Program-made: the position numbers and the translations under genes
Notes under the pieces: generated by a model
The model's input: only the letters and a program-made list of their open reading frames with translations
What the model was told of the DNA's origin: nothing
Database searches by the model: none
Origin: Verrucomicrobiota bacterium
Lineage (GTDB): Bacteria; Verrucomicrobiota; Verrucomicrobiia; Chthoniobacterales; UBA10450
DNA length: 12,955 bases
Assembly (NCBI GenBank): GCA_003218815.1
Contig: QHON01000042.1
Span: 1-12,955 of the forward strand
Direction of reading: 5' to 3'
Shown: positions 8,021 to 12,955 of the stretch, piece by piece
Position numbering within the stretch: the stretch's first letter is position 1
Layout: every line of letters starts with the position of its first letter

Positions 8021-8473
8021 TTAAGATGCGGCCGGGCCTGCTGAATCTCCAGACGGGGGATACTTTTCAAACTTTGGCAACGCGGGATTCATTTGGTCCC
8101 ACGGGTGCGCGTCTGATGTCCAGACATCTACTTGCGGGTTGAACCAGCTCGGATCATCCAAGCTCGCAGTTCTGATCGCGACAAACTGAGGGACCGCGTC
8201 GGGCTTCACTACGATCGGCGAGCCGCAGTCAGGGCAAAAGCCCCGACGAGTCTTGCCACCCATCTCACTGGGCGAGGCGTGGAAGCGCGGTGAGCCTTGT
8301 AACAACTTGAAAGCTTCCGTCGGCACGATGACGTAAGACGAAAACGGACCTCCGCTGGCTCGCTGGCAATCTCGACAGTGACAGTGAAGCATCATAACCG
8401 GTTCTGCTGTGGATTCGTAGCGAATCGCGCCGCAAGCGCATCCGCCTGAGAAGGGTGTGGTTATTGTGGTCAT
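8021..8473 (-). CDS. GFA/CENP-V-type zinc-binding protein
   Basis: A 150-aa GFA-family protein with the full set of zinc cysteines: GGCACG (C12, C14), CHCRDC (C31, C33, C36) and FCPDCGSP (C80, C83). The family-typical segments RASGGPFSSYVIVP and ALPKFEKYPPS, the latter near the C-terminus, are also present. The family includes S-(hydroxymethyl)glutathione synthase and many uncharacterised carbon-sulfur lyase-like proteins; the specific reaction is unknown. Its TAA stop is 18 bases before site B on the minus strand. Its start lies about 50 bases from the degenerate left edge of site C. GFA genes are frequent cargo of environmental cassettes, which fits the setting. Confidence 0.9.
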   Translation of the reverse strand: MTTITTPFSGGCACGAIRYESTAEPVMMLHCHCRDCQRASGGPFSSYVIVPTEAFKLLQGSPRFHASPSEMGGKTRRGFCPDCGSPIVVKPDAVPQFVAIRTASLDDPSWFNPQVDVWTSDAHPWDQMNPALPKFEKYPPSGDSAGPAAS

Positions 8474-8523
8474 ATATTATTGTGTATTAATCGATGATTT
8501 TCATTCGTTCAATGATGCGACGA

Positions 8524-8655
8524 ATGGGCGAGTGACTTCAGGATCGGCGACCGGCGCTGGAAGGCGCGCGTCCACCGAAGCTGATGATGTTGTAAAACCA
8601 GTGAGTCATAAAATTAAAACGCATAGCGCCGGTTCGCTGGAGCGCCTGGTCAGGT
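8524..8655 (-). repeat. attC-like site C (degenerate ends)
   Basis: The right end is GTCAGGT (8649-8655), one base off GTTRRRY. The left edge, ATGGGCGAG near 8524-8532, is a weak match to CCTAACGAG. The inner arms are strong: CGACCGGCGCT (8548-8558) pairs with AGCGCCGGTTCG (8625-8636) with one extra T, and CTTCAG (8536-8541) pairs with CTGGAG (8637-8642). The stop codon of the small winged-helix-like gene lies inside the right end. Confidence 0.68.
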
Positions 8656-8940
8656 CGCACGCTCCGTCGTCTGATGAATCTCTAAATATTGTGCTTGTAG
8701 TTGCTCGTAGCAATCTGGTCTCTTCTCCCTCAGGAGAGCGAGACCCGCTGCCGTTACGCGAACCAGCGAACGACCATTCGCAGAGACCGTCTTTACGAGT
8801 CCACGATCAGTCGCATCCTCCCAGACTGGAAGCCTTGGGCATGATGTCCGCCACGCATCTATCGTCTCATGGTAGGTGCGTTCCTTCCGTCCCACCCACT
8901 CCACTAGATCGAGGATCAGATTTTCGACGGTATCGGTCAT
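8650..8940 (-). CDS. Small conserved protein, winged-helix-like
   Basis: A 96-aa soluble protein that I recognise only as a conserved hypothetical type. The sequence fits a small winged helix: an N-terminal helix (ENLILDLVEWVGRK), a second helix (YHETIDAWRTS), a PRLPVWEDATDRGLV segment (residues 35-49) as the likely recognition helix, and a hairpin followed by VRVTAAGLALLREK. It could be a DNA-binding regulator or a fragment of such a fold; no regulatory target is suggested by context. The TGA stop lies inside the R'' end of site C, and the ATG is 14 bases from the left end of site D. It is therefore a compact one-gene cassette with almost no untranslated sequence. Confidence 0.75.
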   Translation of the reverse strand: MTDTVENLILDLVEWVGRKERTYHETIDAWRTSCPRLPVWEDATDRGLVKTVSANGRSLVRVTAAGLALLREKRPDCYEQLQAQYLEIHQTTERAT

Positions 8941-8953
8941 AGCTGCTGTAGGG

Positions 8954-9088
8954 GCCTAACGAGACGGAACTGAGCCACCCGTCTCAGGTGGGCGCGCGAG
9001 CGAGCTTTGCTTTACTCTCAACTATCATCTCTCATCCCTCAACTTTCTTAGTACAACGGCGGCCGTTCGCTCGAGCGCTTGGTTGGGC
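8954..9088 (-). repeat. attC-like site D
   Basis: The ends are GCCTAAC (8954-8960) and GTTGGGC (9082-9088), 135 bases overall. The right arm (CCGTTCGCTCGAGCGC) matches sites B and C. The left arm contains its own hairpin: GAGACGG (8961-8967) pairs with CCGTCTC just downstream. The central part holds four tandem heptamers shared with site F. Confidence 0.78.
9014..9041. repeat. Tandem heptamer repeat in attC site D
   Basis: Four consecutive 7-base units: ACTCTCA, ACTATCA, TCTCTCA and TCCCTCA (consensus WCTCTCA on the plus strand). The preceding GCGAGCTTTGCTT and the heptamers recur at 10571-10598. Confidence 0.8.
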
Positions 9089-9118
9089 CATATCGCGTTT
9101 ATGTCGAATTCGGCCGCG

Positions 9119-9538
9119 TTAAAAGAATCCGCGGAGGAACGCCGCCGCTTCATCCGAAATGCCGACAATCTTGTTCGTTGCCTGACGATAGAATTTAAAA
9201 TTGAGCTCGGTCTCGGGTCGACCGTCGTTCCAGTCGGAAAAAGGTTTGAGCTCGCTCCGACCCAGGCGCCGTTTCGCGAGCGCGGTGCGTCTTATGGTGA
9301 TGCTCACGCGCGGCGTTTGCCGGGCAATCCCGCGTTTCTTTGCGATCGCTTTGGCCGAGGTGACGACGCCGCTCGCGATGAGACCTAGCCCGCCCTCGTT
9401 TTCGCTCGCGAAGACGAAGATGGTATCGCCTTTGGCGATGTGCTTGCCACCATACATCGTCTTCTGCCCGCTGAACGCGAACGTCTCCGCACACGGATCG
9501 CTAACCTCGGCTTTGATCGCGAACATCATACTCTTCAT
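9119..9538 (-). CDS. Conserved protein of unknown function, possibly PUA/EVE-like
   Basis: A 139-aa soluble protein beginning MKSMMFAIKAEV. Visible features are a GDTIFVFASENEGGLGLIASGVV segment, which resembles the beta strands of PUA/EVE/ASCH-like modified-base or RNA-binding domains, a basic middle (RRTALAKRRLGR) and a conserved-looking C-terminal part (FSDWNDGRPETELNFKFYRQ, then TNKIVGISDEAAAFL). Fold assignment is by impression only; I do not assign a function. Its stop is 31 bases before the right end of site D. No attC separates its start from the DoxX gene upstream (93-base gap), so the two genes may travel as one cassette or an intervening site has been lost. Confidence 0.75.
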   Translation of the reverse strand: MKSMMFAIKAEVSDPCAETFAFSGQKTMYGGKHIAKGDTIFVFASENEGGLGLIASGVVTSAKAIAKKRGIARQTPRVSITIRRTALAKRRLGRSELKPFSDWNDGRPETELNFKFYRQATNKIVGISDEAAAFLRGFF

Positions 9539-9630
9539 CTCGCACCATTAGTTTCCATGGTGGTCCTTTGGCATACGACGTGATCGCGGCAACAAGCACC
9601 TCCCAAGCAGGCATGTTTCGGGGCACGGCG
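9539..9630. other. Gap without attC between two cassette genes
   Basis: No GTTRRRY/RYYYAAC pair is present, unlike most other gene junctions here. A small hairpin (CACCAT ... ATGGTG, about 9542-9561) lies just upstream of the start of the 9119-9538 gene. Its function is unclear. Confidence 0.35.
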
Positions 9631-10461
9631 CTAGCGCTTACCCACGGCGAGCCAGGGCATGTCGCGGTAGGAATCCGCCACCACCCAAGCGCCGGCCGTC
9701 AACGTCCAAGAGTCGACGAACTCGCTCCATTGGAAGGCGTTGGCGCCTGCCCACACGATCGGTACCCACACAAGCAGCGTGAACAGGCCCAGCTGCAACG
9801 CCGAGAGCATGGCTGCCAGCCGCGCATACACACCGATGAGCACCGCAACCCCCGCCGCGATGAAGGCACAGCCGGTTAAGTACGCCCAGCCCACGTGCCA
9901 TGGCAGCCAGCCAGGCACCAGCGCAACGGTCTCTTTGAGATTGGTGAAATGGGCTACGCCGAAGGGAATCAAGGCCAGGCCGTAGAACACCCTCGCGATG
10001 TGCAGACCCTTGTCGCCGGTGGCGAAACTTAGGCGCTGCCCGTCCTGGTCACCGGCGAACCAGGCGTACAGAACCCAGGCGCCCGCCACCATCACCGCGG
10101 TGTCACCGCAGGCCCACCATGTAACCAATGCGGTGGGAGCGAAGAAGATGTGTGACACCCTAAACAACAGCAACCAAACTAGGAGATAGCTTAGCAGCAC
10201 GCGGGAAGCGACGACGGCTGCGCGCTGCAAGAGTAGGCCTATGCCAGATACCAGAGAGATGAAGCCGCAGAGATAGGGCAGTACCTCGCGCGCGGGCACA
10301 CCTTTGGGCACCCCCGTCCATGTTGGGGTGAAATCGCCTTTGATCAGGCCCAAGATTCCGAGGGTGATCATGGTCGCAGCAAAGACCGCATGACCCACGC
10401 TTGCGATGCGCATCGCCATTGCTCCGGTGCTATTCCAGTTCATCGATCCGTTTGCTGGCAT
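9631..10461 (-). CDS. DoxX-like integral membrane protein
   Basis: A 276-aa polytopic membrane protein resembling DoxX/DoxX-like (quinol oxidase subunit-like) proteins. Hydrophobic helices include FAATMITLGILGLI, a segment with LCGFISLVSGIGLLL, LLSYLLVWLLLF, FYGLALIPFGVAHF, LTGCAFIAAGVAVLIG and LGLFTLLVWVPIVWAG. The two halves look like a repeated four-helix unit. Family members are often annotated in redox or envelope stress contexts, but most have no defined activity. I start it at the ATG at 10461 (MPANGSMNW). The same frame stays open to 10578, but the extension would run through the two GTTAGGC site ends at 10474-10527, so it is unlikely to be coding. It shares a cassette-like unit with the downstream gene at 9119-9538. 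Confidence 0.82.
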   Translation of the reverse strand: MPANGSMNWNSTGAMAMRIASVGHAVFAATMITLGILGLIKGDFTPTWTGVPKGVPAREVLPYLCGFISLVSGIGLLLQRAAVVASRVLLSYLLVWLLLFRVSHIFFAPTALVTWWACGDTAVMVAGAWVLYAWFAGDQDGQRLSFATGDKGLHIARVFYGLALIPFGVAHFTNLKETVALVPGWLPWHVGWAYLTGCAFIAAGVAVLIGVYARLAAMLSALQLGLFTLLVWVPIVWAGANAFQWSEFVDSWTLTAGAWVVADSYRDMPWLAVGKR

Positions 10462-10473
10462 ATTTAAACTGCG

Positions 10474-10527
10474 GCCTAACGGCTTTTGAGTCTCAGCGGC
10501 GTGGCCGCGATCCGAGTGCTGCCTAAC
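10474..10527 (-). repeat. 47-base unit between direct GTTAGGC site ends (cassette remnant)
   Basis: Plus-strand GCCTAAC occurs at 10474-10480 and again at 10521-10527 in the same orientation. Between them is a small hairpin (GCGGC GTG GCCGC). No GTTRRRY partner lies between, so this looks like a half attC or the leftover of a deleted cassette. The left copy is 13 bases before the DoxX start. Confidence 0.6.
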
Positions 10528-10598
10528 GAGAAAAAGCTGAGCCACTGCTGGAGGCGGCGAGCTTTGCTTCACTCTCAACTGTCATCTCCCAACCCTCA
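10521..10598 (-). repeat. Half attC site F (right arm missing)
   Basis: The left edge GCCTAACGAG, the CTGAGCCAC block and the GCGAGCTTTGCTT block match site D in order. After the heptamers, site D continues into its right arm and GTTGGGC, whereas here the sequence runs into the small membrane-protein gene and no GTTRRRY end is found. Recombination from this site would be impaired. Confidence 0.6.
10571..10598. repeat. Tandem heptamer repeat in half-site F
   Basis: Four 7-base units: ACTCTCA, ACTGTCA, TCTCCCA and ACCCTCA, aligned unit for unit with 9014-9041 in site D. They overlap the 3' end of the frameshifted small membrane-protein gene and supply its ancestral stop codon at 10582-10584. 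Confidence 0.78.
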
Positions 10599-10760
10599 AC
10601 ATCCAAAGTCCCGAAAGGATTGCAGGAACGAAGATAAACCGAACAGCGGGGCGTAGTTTGGAATTTCTTCAAACGGACTATAAATGTAACCGAGTATCGG
10701 AATGCCAAAGATAATGTGAATCCAGCGAATAATCGCACGTTTGGTTCCGTCACTGATCAT
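10582..10760 (-). pseudogene. Frameshifted small membrane protein
   Basis: From the ATG at 10760 the frame reads MISDGTKRAIIRWIHIIFG, then PILGYIYSPFEEIPNYAP, and then loses the pattern and stops at 10596-10598 (54 aa). Adding one C to the run at 10648-10651 (CCCC on the minus strand) restores AVRFIFVPAILSGLWMLRV. That closes a two-helix membrane protein of 59 aa ending at 10582. The repaired product resembles a small family I remember with a YSPFEExPNYAP loop and an LSGLWM second helix; its function is unknown. The start overlaps the end of the upstream DUF1801/YdeI gene by 11 bases, so the two were translationally coupled. The shift could be a real mutation or a homopolymer sequencing error. 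Confidence 0.72.
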
Positions 10761-11334
10761 TTAATCCCTTTCCATTGAGAATCTGCTGCTTACATTTTTC
10801 AACCCTTGATTCCCGGGTTTTGGATTGTTTGGGTTGAGAAAAATAAAAAAGGTATCCTCGTTGCCGTCCGGGCGTCAATGCAGCAAAAGCCTTTTTCAAG
10901 GCCGGGGTTTCGTCTAATTTTTTTTGAAATTCTTCAGGAATTTTGAATTCCGATGTCTTTTTAAAATTCACTTTCAGACCGGCTTTTTCCACTTCAATGG
11001 CTTCATAAATATAGGCTTTCAAGATGGGTTCCATCTCAACTATTTCCCGAACATTGGTGAACCGAATCTGGCGAGCCGCCTGCACATTCTCCGTTTGTTG
11101 GATGAGAATACCATTGGCATCCTTTAACAAGGCACCTTTGAAAAACAGAAGCGCACAGTATTCTTTAAATCCATGTATTAAAACTATGTTACTTTTCTGA
11201 AACGTGTAACAAGGTTGACCCCACTTCAATTCTTCGGTCAGCCCACAGTCGAGAATGATCATTCTCAATTTCGCCAATTCTTTCTGCCATTTTTTGGCTT
11301 TAATGAAGAATATATCAACCTTAGGATTCGTCAT
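10750..11334 (-). CDS. DUF1801/YdeI (OmdA)-like protein
   Basis: A 194-aa soluble protein. The N-terminal part (LRMIILDCGLTEELKWGQP, then CYTFQKSNIVLIHGFKEYCALLFFKGALLKD) fits the DUF1801/YdhG-like fold. The C-terminal part (IPEEFQKKLDETPALKKAF, then LTPGRQRGYLFYFSQPKQSKTRESRVEKC) fits the YdeI/OmpD-associated (OmdA) family, so this is the usual two-domain arrangement. The molecular function is unknown. Its base composition is clearly AT-richer than all neighbours, and its lysine- and isoleucine-rich protein looks like Bacteroidota versions, so recent transfer as a cassette is likely. Its start is reached through a 14-codon leader frame that has a strong ribosome binding site. Confidence 0.85.
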   Translation of the reverse strand: MTNPKVDIFFIKAKKWQKELAKLRMIILDCGLTEELKWGQPCYTFQKSNIVLIHGFKEYCALLFFKGALLKDANGILIQQTENVQAARQIRFTNVREIVEMEPILKAYIYEAIEVEKAGLKVNFKKTSEFKIPEEFQKKLDETPALKKAFAALTPGRQRGYLFYFSQPKQSKTRESRVEKCKQQILNGKGLNDQ

Positions 11335-11365
11335 TTATTGATACTCTGAAATAAAGTGAGCTCAT
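11321..11365 (-). CDS. 14-codon leader frame with strong Shine-Dalgarno
   Basis: An AAAGGAGAT (plus 11366-11374) directly precedes an ATG at 11365 that opens a short frame (MSSLYFRVSINDES, stop 11321-11323). It overlaps the start of the DUF1801/YdeI gene by 14 bases in another frame. The downstream gene has no comparable site of its own, so ribosomes probably arrive by translational coupling. Short coupling frames are known from integron attI1 (ORF-11), but this one belongs to the cassette itself. Confidence 0.5.
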   Translation of the reverse strand: MSSLYFRVSINDES

Positions 11366-11394
11366 ATCTCCTTTATGGACGAAACCGCGCGTCA

Positions 11395-11907
11395 TTACGC
11401 TGGCGTAACGATCAGCGTTTCAGCCGCGAAGGCGCGGACGTCCCTCCCGTGACTTGCTGATTCGGTCGCGCGCCTTCGTCGGCTGCAAGCGCTTGTTAGG
11501 CCGTCTTCTCGCGGGCCGGTGGACGCAGAGAGCGCACTGATTGTGACGTAGTATCCGTCCGGATCCCGGAGTGAGAACTCCCCTGTTTGAGTGTTCGGGT
11601 TCACGTGCGGCTCCTCTTCGAGCCGGGTGACGAGAGCGCGTGCCCTTTTCAGTGCCGTGTCGAAATCGTCGACGCGAAAGAACAAGAGGAGCCCGTTGCC
11701 AGGTGGCGCCTCGTCCGGACTCATCAAGGAGGGATGCTCGTGCGCGCCCCACTGGTGAAGGCAGAGCAAGACGGTTCCATCTGTATCTAGGATCTGACCA
11801 AAGTGGTCATGGCCCGGAGGCGTCTCCGGCTGGCCAAAGAGCGACTGGTACCATTTGAAGCTGCCCGGGACGTCGCTTACGCCAATGATCGTCCATGTAC
11901 GTTTCAT
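11395..11907 (-). CDS. VOC-superfamily protein (glyoxalase/bleomycin-resistance-like) with attC-encoded tail
   Basis: A 170-aa protein. Residues 1 to about 128 form a single VOC domain: VSDVPGSFKWYQSLFG, a GQILDTDGTVLLCLHQWG strand pair, LLLFFRVDDFDTALKRAR and the C-terminal FSLRDPDGYYVTIS. VOC proteins include glyoxalase I, ring-cleavage dioxygenases and drug-binding resistance proteins; the substrate here is unknown. Metal-site candidates are His51 or nearby His residues and Glu110, but they are not assigned with confidence. The frame continues without a stop through the whole of attC site G, so residues 136-169 are encoded by the recombination site (GLTSACSRRRRATESA...). The start is 17 bases from the left end of site H. 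Confidence 0.86.
   Translation of the reverse strand: MKRTWTIIGVSDVPGSFKWYQSLFGQPETPPGHDHFGQILDTDGTVLLCLHQWGAHEHPSLMSPDEAPPGNGLLLFFRVDDFDTALKRARALVTRLEEEPHVNPNTQTGEFSLRDPDGYYVTISALSASTGPREDGLTSACSRRRRATESASHGRDVRAFAAETLIVTPA
11403..11501 (-). repeat. attC-like site G
   Basis: The ends are GCGTAAC (11403-11409, one position off consensus) and GTTAGGC (11495-11501), 99 bases. Arms CAGCCGCGAAGGCGCG (11421-11436) and CGCGCCTTCGTCGGCTG (11469-11485) pair perfectly apart from one extra T in the second arm. This is the clearest attC fold in the window. Confidence 0.88.
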
Positions 11908-11923
11908 TGCATTTCCGCTGTCG

Positions 11924-12178
11924 GCCTAACGAGAATCGAGCAGATGGGGACTCTGCGAGATGGACGGGATAGCCCGCGAGGGCGAATGAGCTGGGAAGAT
12001 CATGAGTCAAAGAGATAAGCCACAGCTAGCGTTGAACAACATTACGGCGGGAGTGCGTGAGCGCGAAGATGCGAATCGCACTAGGGAAGCCGGGCACCTG
12101 GATGAAATCCAGGGTGGCGCGGCAAACACTGTAAACGTATTACGAGGTGGGGCCGTTGGCTTCATCGATTGGTTAGAT
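11924..12178 (-). repeat. attC-like site H (unusually long)
   Basis: The ends are GCCTAAC (11924-11930) and GTTAGAT (12172-12178); inner AATCGA pairs with TCGATT next to the ends. At 255 bases it exceeds the usual attC range. An internal GTTGAAC at 12031-12037 could give a shorter site, but its arms pair less well. No convincing minus-strand gene lies inside. A 68-codon plus-strand frame (12002-12208) spans the area without recognisable content. Confidence 0.5.
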
Positions 12179-12193
12179 GCTTTCATTCGCCAC

Positions 12194-12607
12194 TCATCGA
12201 TCGAATGAATCCGGGAAGGTCATCCTCCCGTTTTTATCGAATCCGAAAGTCACGCCAGATGAGCCTCCGTGTCCATCAGTTGCGAACCCAGCGTAAACGC
12301 GACCGGGAATGAGCTTCTGCGGTTGAATCATCGTGGTAAAACCAGGAGGCGTAACTCCGTACTCGATCGGCTGTGTCAGACCACGGCCGCTCAAGATGGA
12401 CCACATCGCCTTCCACCGGTCATCGGCGGTCCGCATAGAAACGGTGAATGACTCGATATCGGTCTTCGGACGTGTGTTCGAATCACGGTAAAACTCAAAG
12501 CGGATCGGCCCGCCCAATCGCCCGCTCGCCTTAGAAACAAACGAGTATGACACCGCCTCAGCAGCGAGGCCCGCGGACAGCAATAACGTGACGGCAACGA
12601 CGCGCAT
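12194..12607 (-). CDS. Secreted protein of unknown function
   Basis: A 137-aa protein with a clear signal peptide: MRVVAVTLLLSAGLAAEA, with cleavage likely after residue 18 (AEA-VS). The mature part is beta-rich and polar (YSFVSKASGRLGG, IRFEFYRDSNTRPKTDIESF, DGHGGSSGVTFGFDKNGRMTF) and contains no cysteine. I recognise no family. The chosen start is the ATG at 12607; another ATG at 12613 overlaps the attC edge (ATCTAAC at 12612-12618). The gene therefore begins immediately after the recombination point and has little room for its own ribosome binding site. The stop at 12194 is 16 bases from the right end of site H. The product would act in the periplasm or outside the cell. Confidence 0.75.
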   Translation of the reverse strand: MRVVAVTLLLSAGLAAEAVSYSFVSKASGRLGGPIRFEFYRDSNTRPKTDIESFTVSMRTADDRWKAMWSILSGRGLTQPIEYGVTPPGFTTMIQPQKLIPGRVYAGFATDGHGGSSGVTFGFDKNGRMTFPDSFDR

Positions 12608-12611
12608 TAGC

Positions 12612-12735
12612 ATCTAACGAGAATTAGATCAGCTACGCCTTCCGAGAGCGAGGCTGAATTGAAAATGAAGATAAGCTAATCATAATAAAGCGTGAAGCGC
12701 GACGGGAAGGCGTTAGCTGCATCGCCTGGTTAGGC
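12612..12735 (-). repeat. attC-like site I
   Basis: The ends are ATCTAAC (12612-12618) and GTTAGGC (12729-12735), 124 bases. Arms CAGCTACGCCTTCC (12630-12643) and GGAAGGCGTTAGCTG (12705-12719) pair with a single extra T in the second arm. The stop codon of the gene to the right lies in the GTTAGGC end. Confidence 0.87.
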
Positions 12736-12948
12736 TGAATCTCCAGCCGCGCCAGAGGATGGCGGTTGGCTCAGCCGCATAGTTGGGTGCCACAGTGACA
12801 GGGCCAGGCCAATGATCATCAGGGCGAGGAGCACCAAGTTGACGTAGAAGCCGGGCACCCTCACGGTCCTGACAAACGGGAGAAACCAAAGGATCAATCT
12901 TCCGCCCAAGGATTGCAATAAGAGCAGAGCAAACATCACCGGGACCAT
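12730..12948 (-). CDS. Small membrane protein of unknown function
   Basis: A 72-aa protein with two likely membrane helices (MFALLLLQSLGGRLILWFL and FYNV-type segment VNLVLLALMIIGLALSL) and a polar C-terminal tail ending SSGAAGDSA. I recognise no family. The TAA stop is formed by the GCCTAAC end of site I, the usual arrangement for a compact cassette gene. The ATG at 12948 is only seven bases from the window edge and the frame is open to the edge, so the true start may lie outside. Confidence 0.6.
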   Translation of the reverse strand: MVPVMFALLLLQSLGGRLILWFLPFVRTVRVPGFYVNLVLLALMIIGLALSLWHPTMRLSQPPSSGAAGDSA

Positions 12949-12955
12949 GCTGCGA

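Larger units (their letters stand above)
7466..12955 (-). mobile_element. Integron gene-cassette array or CALIN (distal part, continues beyond the window)
   Basis: Nine convincing minus-strand genes, plus one frameshifted gene, are punctuated by attC-like sites at 7466, 7911, about 8524, 8954, 10521 (half), 11403, 11924 and 12612. On the minus strand most genes are followed at once by the RYYYAAC-type end, and most begin within about 20 bases after a GTTRRRY-type end. The products are unrelated to each other, which is typical of cassettes. The sites at 7911, 8524, 11403 and 12612 have long complementary arms with one unpaired T on the plus strand, the position expected of an extrahelical base in the folded attC bottom strand. 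In this orientation the attI and integrase end would be to the right. No integrase is present in the window, so it may be a cluster of attC sites lacking one. Confidence 0.82.

Noticed and set aside
10462..10578. N-terminal extension of the DoxX-like protein
   Set aside because: It would be encoded by the two GTTAGGC site ends and part of half-site F. The ATG at 10461 sits just inside the cassette edge, as for the other genes.
12002..12208. 68-codon plus-strand frame across attC site H
   Set aside because: It is opposite to all other cassette genes, runs through the site and into the next gene's end, and shows no recognisable domain.
7466..12735. CRISPR array as an explanation for the spaced repeats
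   Set aside because: The repeats are long, variable palindromes 0.4-1.5 kb apart with genes between them, not short identical repeats with uniform spacers, and no cas genes are present.

Overview
The window looks chromosomal, from a Gram-negative bacterium. It carries lipid A and surface-sugar genes, and GC content is moderately high outside one AT-rich gene. The gene mix and protein style suggest a soil Verrucomicrobiota-like lineage. That placement is inference; no rRNA or marker gene in the window proves it.

Left part (1-1884, minus strand): the 5' portion of a bifunctional riboflavin gene, ribBA, which runs off the window at base 1. Upstream of it is a predicted exported protein of unknown function with a PD...DxK nuclease-like motif. 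Positions 1885-2155 are a divergent intergenic region.

Middle (2156-7357, plus strand): a tight five-gene run with gaps or overlaps of +15, -8, +50 and +15 bases, probably one operon. It encodes GDP-L-fucose synthase, a Gfo/Idh/MocA sugar-nucleotide oxidoreductase, lipid-A-disaccharide synthase (LpxB), a KynB-type cyclase/formamidase and an ArnT/PMT-like membrane glycosyltransferase. Most of these fit lipopolysaccharide core and lipid A synthesis; KynB is the outlier.

Right part (7466-12955): all convincing genes switch to the minus strand and are separated by imperfect palindromes with the layout of integron attC sites. Each has RYYYAAC-type and GTTRRRY-type ends, complementary inner arms, and in four sites one extra base in the same arm. 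I read this as the distal end of an integron cassette array, or a cluster of attC sites without an integrase (CALIN). Any integrase would lie beyond the right edge. The cassettes encode two GFA-type zinc proteins, a winged-helix-like small protein, a conserved protein of unknown function next to a DoxX-like membrane protein, a DUF1801/YdeI-like protein with a frameshifted small membrane protein, a VOC protein whose C-terminus is encoded by its own attC, a secreted protein and a small membrane protein. Some sites are degenerate or half-deleted, as expected of old distal cassettes. Two sites share a tandem heptamer repeat that may have driven the loss of one attC arm.
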